DNA of 64,000 nt, from the NCBI RefSeq assembly GCF_036226665.1, contig NZ_CP109007.1, positions 868,001-932,000 on the forward strand, written 5' to 3'. The position numbers and the translations under genes were made by a program. Shown here piece by piece: positions 58,285 to 64,000 of this stretch; within the stretch, counting starts at the first letter, position 1, and every line of letters starts with the position of its first letter. A model generated the notes under the pieces. The model did no database searches, was not told the DNA's origin, and saw only the letters and a program-made list of their open reading frames with translations. Source of the DNA: Streptomyces sp. NBC_00691 (GTDB lineage: Bacteria > Actinomycetota > Actinomycetes > Streptomycetales > Streptomycetaceae).

Positions 58285-60110
58285 CGACCGCACGAGGCCC
58301 GCTTCTCGTCGCCGTGTCCGGACCGGACGGCGCCGGCAAGTCCTCGCTGGTCGCACGGCTGACGGCGCTGCTCGGCGAACGAGGTGTCACGGTCGTCGCC
58401 TTCCACTGCTACGGCTGCTTCCTGTGCCGCAGGTTCCCGGTTCCGCCCAGGGTGGAGGAACGGACGGAACCGGGTGGGGACGGGTGGGCACGGCGCGCCA
58501 CGGATCCCGAGCGCCGGGGATCCGGGCTGCACCGTGCCCACGCGTTCCTGGACGCCGGTGAGCTGGCGGCCCGGATCGCGGCCGCCGGCCTGCGGGCCAG
58601 GACGCGCGCGCGGGGCGGTGAGGCCGTCGTCCTCACCGACCGGGGTCCGCTCGACGCCCTGGTGAAGTTCCATCTGCCGGCCGGTTCGGCGGCGGCGTCC
58701 GTCTTCCGCCGGATCGCCGACCGCTACGGTCTGACGCTGCTCGTGGAGACCGGGCCCGCCACCCTGCAAGGGCGGGGCTGGGAGGAGATCGCGGGGCCCC
58801 CGACGGCCTGGTGGGCCCGCTACCGGAGCTGGGCGCGGCGGCTGCCGCGGATCGCGCGGCTCGACGGCGAACGGGCTCCGTCCCTGGTCGCGGGCGAGGC
58901 CCTCGGCCGGATCCTGGACACGATGCGCGAGCGCGACCGGGCCGGGCACGAGGACGGGCAGAAGCGCCATGTCGTGGTGTCGATCTACGACGACGCGGAG
59001 AACCCCGCCTACCGGGGCGGCGGGGCCCTGGTCATCGGCAAGATCGCCCGCCGGCTCGCCCAGGACTTCCGGGTGACGGTCGTGACGGCGGGCAGGAACG
59101 CCGGCAGCGAGGACCGGAACGGCATCCGGTACGTCCGGCTGCCGGTGGGCCGGGCCGGCCCACGCGCCGGACAACTGCTGTTCCTGACGCTGCTGCCGTT
59201 CGTGGCCCGCCGGATCCGGCACGACCTGTGGCTGGAGAGCTTCACGCCCCCGTTCTCGACGAGTTTCCTGCCGCTGACGACGGGCGCGCCCGTGGTCGGC
59301 ATCGACCAGGGCCGCAGCGCCGAGGCGCTGTGGCGGCGCTACCACATCCCCTTCTTCCTGGTCGAGCGGCTCGGGCTGCGCTGCTACCGGCACATCGTGG
59401 TGATGAACGCCGCCGACGGAGCGGTGGTCCGACGGCTCAGCCCGCGCGCCGACGTACAGGTGATCGCGAACGGGGTCGAGCAGCGCCTCCTCGACGAGAA
59501 CCGGCTCGGGTCCGGGCGGTTCATCCTGTTCCTGGGGCGGATCGACACCTGGGTCAAGGGCCTCGACCTGCTCCTCGACGCGTACGAGCGGGCCCGGCCC
59601 CCGATGGACCTGCTGCTCGCGGGCAGCGGCACCCCGGCCGAGGAGCGCCGGCTCGCCGCACTGGTCGCCGCCCACGACCACGGACCGGAACCCCGGATCC
59701 GCTGGGTGGGGTACGCGGGCGAGGAACGCAAGCGCCGACTCCTCCTCGACAGTGCCTTCCTGGTGATGCCGTCCCGGCACGAGACCTTCGGCCTGGTGGC
59801 CCTCGAAGGGATGTCGTACGGCAAGCCCGTCCTCCACTTCGACCTGCCGGCACTGCGCTGGATGCGCGACGGCGGCGATGTGGCCGTCCCGCCGTTCGAC
59901 GTGGCGGCCCTCGGGGAGCGGATGAGCGAGCTGGCCACGGACCCGGCGCTCCGCCGCCGTCTCGGACGGCGCTCGGTGATCGCCTCCCAGCACTACACGT
60001 GGGACGAGATGACGGGTCGCTACCTGGCCCTCGCCCACCGGCTTCTGGACACACCCGCCTCCGCACGGCGGCCGAGGAAGAGGGGTGCGTCGTGGCTGAC
60101 GACCCGCTGA
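58281..60110 (+). CDS. P-loop (thymidylate-kinase-like) domain fused to family 4 glycosyltransferase
   Basis: This is a 609-residue fusion. Residues 1-212 form a P-loop kinase (AVSGPDGAGKSSLVARLTALL) resembling thymidylate kinase-type enzymes, with VVLTDRGPLDALVKFH in place of the DRY/DRX nucleotide site. Residues about 215-609 form a GT4 glycosyltransferase (YRGGGALVIGKIARRLAQ, FLGRIDTWVKGLDLLLDA, MPSRHETFGLVALEGMSYGKP with E-x7-E). The GTG overlaps the preceding stop. An internal ATG at 58923 could start the GT alone but lacks a clear ribosome binding site. Substrates unknown; the kinase could act on a glycan precursor or a lipid carrier. Confidence 0.8.
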   Translation: MTTARGPLLVAVSGPDGAGKSSLVARLTALLGERGVTVVAFHCYGCFLCRRFPVPPRVEERTEPGGDGWARRATDPERRGSGLHRAHAFLDAGELAARIAAAGLRARTRARGGEAVVLTDRGPLDALVKFHLPAGSAAASVFRRIADRYGLTLLVETGPATLQGRGWEEIAGPPTAWWARYRSWARRLPRIARLDGERAPSLVAGEALGRILDTMRERDRAGHEDGQKRHVVVSIYDDAENPAYRGGGALVIGKIARRLAQDFRVTVVTAGRNAGSEDRNGIRYVRLPVGRAGPRAGQLLFLTLLPFVARRIRHDLWLESFTPPFSTSFLPLTTGAPVVGIDQGRSAEALWRRYHIPFFLVERLGLRCYRHIVVMNAADGAVVRRLSPRADVQVIANGVEQRLLDENRLGSGRFILFLGRIDTWVKGLDLLLDAYERARPPMDLLLAGSGTPAEERRLAALVAAHDHGPEPRIRWVGYAGEERKRRLLLDSAFLVMPSRHETFGLVALEGMSYGKPVLHFDLPALRWMRDGGDVAVPPFDVAALGERMSELATDPALRRRLGRRSVIASQHYTWDEMTGRYLALAHRLLDTPASARRPRKRGASWLTTR

Positions 60111-60964
60111 CCAGCTTCGTCCGGACCCTCGTCGGATCGGACGTGCCGATCCTGGTGCTCTCGCCCCACCTGGACGACGCCGTGCTGTCCTGCGGCGGGC
60201 TGCTCGGCTGGGCGGGGCGCCGGGCGCCGGTGACGATCGCCTCGTTGTTCACGGAGGCCGCGCCACCGCCGTACACCCTCTCCGGCCGGCAGTACCTCAA
60301 GCAGATCGGCGCCGACGACGCGGAGGAGCTGTTCGCCGAGCGGCGTGCCGAGGACCGGCGGGTCCTGGAGCGCCTCGACGTCCGCTGCCGCCATGTCGGC
60401 CTGGTCGACGGGCTGTTCCGGCGGCTGCCGCGGCCGGGTCCCGCCGCGCGGCGACTCGCCCCGCGGCTGCCCGAGGTGGCCCACGTGTACCCGACGTACC
60501 GGCTGCACCTCTCCCGCGGCCGGGTCTCACCGCACGACGCCGAGACCCTGCGCCTGGTCGGTGCCGTCATCGACGAACTGCTTCCCGGCCGCACCGGCGG
60601 CCTGGTCCTCGCCCCGCTGGGCGTGGGCGGGCACGCCGACCACGTCCTCGTCCGCACCGCGGCCGAGCGCGCGGGCCGCCGGGTCGTCTACTACAGCGAC
60701 TTCCCGTACGACCAGCACGCCTCCCCCGACGCCCGCTTCACCGCGAGGCACCGGCTGGTGGCCCGTTCCTGGCAGCGCGGGCTCGACCGGAAGGCCGAAC
60801 TGATCCGGGGGTACGCGACACAGGTCGACGCGCTGTTCCCCGGCGGCGTCGTCCCCCGCGTGCCCGAGGTGTACCTGCTGCCGCGGTCCGGGTGGACGGC
60901 GGCGAGGCCGGCCCGCACACACGGCCCAGGTATCGGGGTCCGCGCCGCCGGAGGCGTCTCATGA
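60092..60964 (+). CDS. PIG-L (LmbE) family deacetylase
   Basis: This 290-residue zinc-dependent N-deacetylase has metal-binding VLSPHLDDAVLSCGGLL (PHxDD, residues about 22-38) and the second ligand motif GVGGHADHVLVRTA (HxDH) near residue 175. Typical substrates are N-acetylglucosaminyl lipids or glycans. GAGGGG precedes the GTG at 60092, which overlaps the previous gene's end by 19 bases. In this cluster it could deacetylate an N-acetylated sugar on the growing surface glycan. Confidence 0.9.
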   Translation: MADDPLTSFVRTLVGSDVPILVLSPHLDDAVLSCGGLLGWAGRRAPVTIASLFTEAAPPPYTLSGRQYLKQIGADDAEELFAERRAEDRRVLERLDVRCRHVGLVDGLFRRLPRPGPAARRLAPRLPEVAHVYPTYRLHLSRGRVSPHDAETLRLVGAVIDELLPGRTGGLVLAPLGVGGHADHVLVRTAAERAGRRVVYYSDFPYDQHASPDARFTARHRLVARSWQRGLDRKAELIRGYATQVDALFPGGVVPRVPEVYLLPRSGWTAARPARTHGPGIGVRAAGGVS

Positions 60965-62658
60965 CCCTCCCCCGCACCGATCCGCAGGGCACCCGGGACG
61001 AACCGGCGGCACCGGTCCCACCCGTGCCCACGCCCACGCCCAGGCCCACGCGCCTGCGCCTGCGGCTCGGCACCCTGCCGACCTTCGTGTACGCGGCGGC
61101 GGTGGGACTGCTCACCACGGTCCTGCGTCTGACGCGACTCGGGCAGTCGGGCGACGTGTTCGTCGACGAGCCGATCTACCGGCGGCTCGGCGAGAGCGCG
61201 GCCGCCGGCGGCTTCCCCCGTACCGACGAGGGCACGTTCTTCCTCCACCCGCCCGGCTACTTCTATCTGGAGGCGGGCTGGACCAAGGTGGTCGGCGAGC
61301 ACACCGGCATCATCGCGGGCGTGCACTCCTCCCGGGTGCTCAACGCCCTCCTGGCCGGAGTCACCGCGGCCCTCATCGTCTTCCTCGTCGCCCGGGTGCG
61401 GTCGCGCGGAGCGGGTGTCGTCGCGGGCCTCGTGTTCGCCCTGGACGCCTACTGCATCCGCCAGAACGACCGGGTGCTCCTGGAGACCTCCACGATGGTC
61501 TGGATCCTCGCCGGCTACCTGGTCCTGGTCGGCCTCGCACGGCCCGATCCACCCACCCGGCCACGCGCCCGGGCGCTGCTCGCCGGGCTGTTCTTCGGGC
61601 TGGCGATCCTGACGAAGGACCACGCGGTACTGATCACCCTGCTGCCCCTGTGCGCCGCCCTGATCCTCGGCTGGGGACCGCCCCGGCGTCTCGTCGCCCT
61701 CACCGGCGCCGTCGCCGTGGCCTCGTACGCCGTGTACCTGTTCCTGATCGCCGTGTTCGGACACTTCGAGGAGTTCTGGGAAGCGAAGACGGCCGGGGTG
61801 CGGCGGCTGCTCGGGCTCGTTCAGGAGACCGGTTTCAACGCGGCGGGCGCGCCCCCGCTCTCGGACCGGTTCCTCGACGAGCTCCCGGCGTTCGCGGGCA
61901 CCTATCTGCTGCTCGCCCTCACCCCGGTGGCCCTCTTCCTGCTGCTGCGCCGCAAGGAGCCGGTGTACCGGCTGCTCGCGCTCTTCCACGCCTCGGCGAT
62001 CGTGACCCTGGGGTACGCGGTCGGTATCGGCACCCTGGAGGAACAGGCGCTGTACCTGCTGTTCGTCCCGAACCTGGTGGCCCTCGCGGTCACCGTGCCG
62101 ATGCCGTCCCGGAAACGGGCCGCACGGCGCTACGTCACCCTCGGCATCCTCGGGGCCCTGCTCGCCGTACCCGCCGCCAGTTACGCCCACGACCGGTGGA
62201 CGCCCGACGACGGCTTCCGACGGCTGCACGCCTATCTGCTCGATCACGTACCGGCGGGCACCGGGATCGTCACGGTGGACGGCCAGCGGAGCCGGGGCGT
62301 GACGAACTGGGTGCTGCGCGACGACTACCGCCTCGGCAACTGGGTGACACCCGAGGAGCAGACCGCGAACGACGCCGCCTATGTCCTCGTGCCGTGGCGG
62401 GTCATCGAGCAGGGGTACGGCCGTTCCCCGCTCGCCGAGGTGCAAGGGCTGACGGCCGGACTGCGGCCGGTGTTCTCCTTCGACGGACCCACGTACGGCA
62501 CGCTCGCGCTGTACCGGCTGCCGTCGGCGCCGCCGCTGCCTCCGCCGCTGCCCGGACCGGACGTGGCGCGACTCGCGGTGCCGGACTCGGCCGTGACGGG
62601 TCCGCTGCTCCCGGTGCCGGAGCAGGCAATCACGGGGGCGGGCGATGCGCCGCGGTGA
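60961..62658 (+). CDS. GT39-type membrane mannosyltransferase
   Basis: This 565-residue membrane glycosyltransferase is of the PMT/ArnT-like (GT39) type. Its N terminus is a low-complexity Pro tail, then about 10-12 membrane helices. A conserved first loop DVFVDEPIYRRLGESAAA (near residue 65) holds the acidic catalytic pair. The HPPGYFYLEAGWTKVVGE segment fits the family, and a soluble extracellular tail with WTPDDGFRRLHAYL follows. It uses a polyprenyl-phosphate-linked sugar made by GT2 enzymes such as those upstream. ATGA overlap with the deacetylase; ends 14 bases inside the next gene. Confidence 0.85.
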   Translation: MTLPRTDPQGTRDEPAAPVPPVPTPTPRPTRLRLRLGTLPTFVYAAAVGLLTTVLRLTRLGQSGDVFVDEPIYRRLGESAAAGGFPRTDEGTFFLHPPGYFYLEAGWTKVVGEHTGIIAGVHSSRVLNALLAGVTAALIVFLVARVRSRGAGVVAGLVFALDAYCIRQNDRVLLETSTMVWILAGYLVLVGLARPDPPTRPRARALLAGLFFGLAILTKDHAVLITLLPLCAALILGWGPPRRLVALTGAVAVASYAVYLFLIAVFGHFEEFWEAKTAGVRRLLGLVQETGFNAAGAPPLSDRFLDELPAFAGTYLLLALTPVALFLLLRRKEPVYRLLALFHASAIVTLGYAVGIGTLEEQALYLLFVPNLVALAVTVPMPSRKRAARRYVTLGILGALLAVPAASYAHDRWTPDDGFRRLHAYLLDHVPAGTGIVTVDGQRSRGVTNWVLRDDYRLGNWVTPEEQTANDAAYVLVPWRVIEQGYGRSPLAEVQGLTAGLRPVFSFDGPTYGTLALYRLPSAPPLPPPLPGPDVARLAVPDSAVTGPLLPVPEQAITGAGDAPR

Positions 62659-63736
62659 CCGGCCCCGTGTCCTGCTCCTGACCAGCAGCCCGCTGGACGG
62701 GGCGGAGGGCTGCGACGTCCGGCTCGCCTCCGACGTCCTGGAGGTCCTGCCCGAGGTGGACTTCGTCTGGCTCTCCCAGTGGCCGGGCCGACGCCAGGCC
62801 CCGCCGACGAGGGGCCGGCCGGTCCGCGTCCTCTCCCGGGACGGTGTGCCGCACCTGCCCGAGCGTGTGCAGTCCGCGGCCGCCGGGGGCGTGTGGTCCC
62901 GCCGGGTCGACCTCGTGCACGCCTTCCTGACCGTCGGCCGTACCTTCCCGGCCTTCTCGTGGCTGCGCCCGCTGCTCCTCGGTGGGCGACCCGTCGTCCA
63001 CACCGTGCCGGGGATCATGGACTCCGGTCTCCTCAAGCACATCCGGCCGCTGGGGACGACGGTCGCCCTGTCCGAGTCGATGGCACGGCGGCTGCGCGCG
63101 GCGGACTTCGGGGACGTGCGGGTGATCCCGCCCATGATCTCCCTGGAGGAATGGCCGTACCTGCCGCGCCCCGAGGGGTTCCCCGTGGTCCTGTTCGCCG
63201 GGCATCACGATCCGCACGGCGGGGCGGAGACGGCGATCGACGCCGCGGCCGAGGCGGTACGGACGGGGGCGAGGTTCCGGCTGGTGCTCGCCATGCGCGG
63301 ACGGCCCGGGCAGGACACCGCGATGCTCGACGAGGCGCTGCGCGAACGCGCGGGCGCCGCGGGGCTCACGGACTTCGAGGTGCTCGGCTACGTCGCGGAC
63401 ATGCACGCGCTGCTCGCCACCGTCCATGTGCTGCTGTTCCCGCCGGCCGTGCTCGGCGGCAAGGCCGACATCCCGCTGACCGTCCTGCAGGCGCTCGCCT
63501 CGGGGCGTCCGGCGATCCTCAGCGACCTCCCCCAGTGGGCGGACTTCGGCCACGCGGTGCTGCGGGCCCCGGCGGGCGACGCGCGCCGCACGGGCCAGCA
63601 GCTGGCCTGGCTGCTGGACCAGCCGCGCTCCTGGGACATGCTCGCCGACCGGGGCCGGGCTCTCGTCGAGGACCACTTCGGCCCCGAACGCTTCGCGGCC
63701 CGGTACGCCGCCCTGTACCGGGAGTTGCTGTCATGA
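62645..63736 (+). CDS. Family 4 glycosyltransferase
   Basis: This 363-residue GT-B enzyme has an N-terminal acceptor domain beginning PRVLLLTSSPLDGAEGCDVRLA and a donor domain with PVVLFAGHHDPHGGAETAIDAA, EVLGYVADMHALLATVHVLLFP and PLTVLQALASGRPAILSD (E-x7-E equivalent changed to V..Q..L). Overlaps the upstream gene by 14 bases and the next by four. Sixth glycosyltransferase activity of the cluster. Confidence 0.85.
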   Translation: MRRGDRPRVLLLTSSPLDGAEGCDVRLASDVLEVLPEVDFVWLSQWPGRRQAPPTRGRPVRVLSRDGVPHLPERVQSAAAGGVWSRRVDLVHAFLTVGRTFPAFSWLRPLLLGGRPVVHTVPGIMDSGLLKHIRPLGTTVALSESMARRLRAADFGDVRVIPPMISLEEWPYLPRPEGFPVVLFAGHHDPHGGAETAIDAAAEAVRTGARFRLVLAMRGRPGQDTAMLDEALRERAGAAGLTDFEVLGYVADMHALLATVHVLLFPPAVLGGKADIPLTVLQALASGRPAILSDLPQWADFGHAVLRAPAGDARRTGQQLAWLLDQPRSWDMLADRGRALVEDHFGPERFAARYAALYRELLS

Positions 63737-64000
63737 CGGCCCCGCGGTGGAGGGGGCCCCGGGGTGCGCCGGTCGCCCTGGTGGTGCTCGCCGTGCTCCT
63801 GCTGCCGACGGGGGGCGTGGTCGGACAGCCGGATCCGGAGCCGTACCTGTACGGCACGCTCCAGACCGACCCGGACCGGGCGGTCACCGAGTACGAGCAC
63901 GGCATCCGGGTCGCCCATCTCCCGATCGACTGGAGCAGGTTCGAGCCGGAGCCGGGCGTGTACGACGAGGACTACGCGCGCGAGGTGCGGGACCGGCTGG
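63733..64000 (+). CDS. Secreted glycoside hydrolase-like protein, N-terminal part (window edge)
   Basis: An ATG at 63733 overlaps the previous stop (ATGA) and opens a frame running off the window. The first 35 or so residues look like a signal peptide (RGAPVALVVLAVLLLPTGGVVG). Then EYEHGIRVAHLPIDWSRFEP resembles the start of a TIM-barrel glycosidase (GH5/GH39/GH42-like beta strand 1 with EPEPGVYDEDYA). A secreted enzyme that trims the cluster's glycan would fit the context. 3' end absent. Confidence 0.6.
   Translation, partial: MTAPRWRGPRGAPVALVVLAVLLLPTGGVVGQPDPEPYLYGTLQTDPDRAVTEYEHGIRVAHLPIDWSRFEPEPGVYDEDYAREVRDRL

Overview
The window is 64 kb of very GC-rich, densely packed actinobacterial chromosome, almost certainly from a Streptomyces. 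Supporting this are third-position GC bias, GTG starts, large STAND-type SARP regulators, DUF5133 and DUF2252 proteins, a monomeric NADP isocitrate dehydrogenase, an AfsR/AfsS-like gene order and a cbiMNQO operon behind a cobalamin riboswitch. I see no insertion sequence, prophage, CRISPR array, tRNA or rRNA. All product names come from reading the translated sequence; no database search was run.

Layout. 1-0.5 kb: the end of an ABC-2 type permease. 0.5-8 kb: a regulatory and secondary-metabolism-like block on the minus strand, with an AfsR-like SARP/NB-ARC/TPR regulator, a 63-residue membrane or secreted peptide, an XRE-SARP-NB-ARC regulator and an Ocin-ThiF/YcaO-like protein without the usual YcaO ATP ligands. 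8.4-10.6 kb: the PTS-type dihydroxyacetone kinase dhaKLM. 11.2-14.2 kb: a B12 riboswitch and the cobalt ECF transporter cbiMNQO. 14.3-16.9 kb: 2,4-dienoyl-CoA reductase and a PadR regulator. 17-24 kb: a flavoprotein, a DUF2252 protein, a GntR/UTRA regulator with a DasR/HutC-type operator, an amino acid permease and a coupled gene of unknown function. 24-28.4 kb: a polyol-type operon of FGGY kinase, GlpA-like oxidoreductase with a BFD [2Fe-2S] domain and a second FAD oxidoreductase, preceded by two inverted repeats.

28.5-38.6 kb holds housekeeping and accessory genes: Nudix, cytochrome P450, dual-RCK ion channel, D,D-carboxypeptidase, UvrA2/DrrC-like ABC ATPase, DUF5133 and an NAD-epimerase. 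38.7-42 kb looks like a sulfur-responsive island: a glutathione-S-transferase-like gene behind a small leader ORF, a divergent Rrf2/CymR-type regulator, and a DszC/SfnB-like flavin monooxygenase behind an inverted repeat. 42-46 kb has a tandem universal stress protein with a DevR-type box, a secreted CAP protein and, convergent to it, an ECF sigma factor fused through a zinc-finger and membrane segment to a CAP domain. 46-52 kb has icd, a PAP2-like membrane protein and a GH15 glucoamylase-type enzyme.

52.2-64 kb is a surface-glycan cluster transcribed on one strand, mostly with 1-19 base overlaps: two GT2 enzymes, GT4 enzymes, a flippase fused to a nucleotidyltransferase-like domain, a P-loop kinase fused to a GT4 domain, a PIG-L deacetylase, a GT39-type mannosyltransferase and a secreted glycosidase cut by the window edge.

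The most interesting items are the AfsR/63-residue-peptide/XRE-SARP unit, the membrane-tethered sigma-CAP fusion, the sulfur island with its leader ORF, and the two unusual fusions in the glycan cluster.
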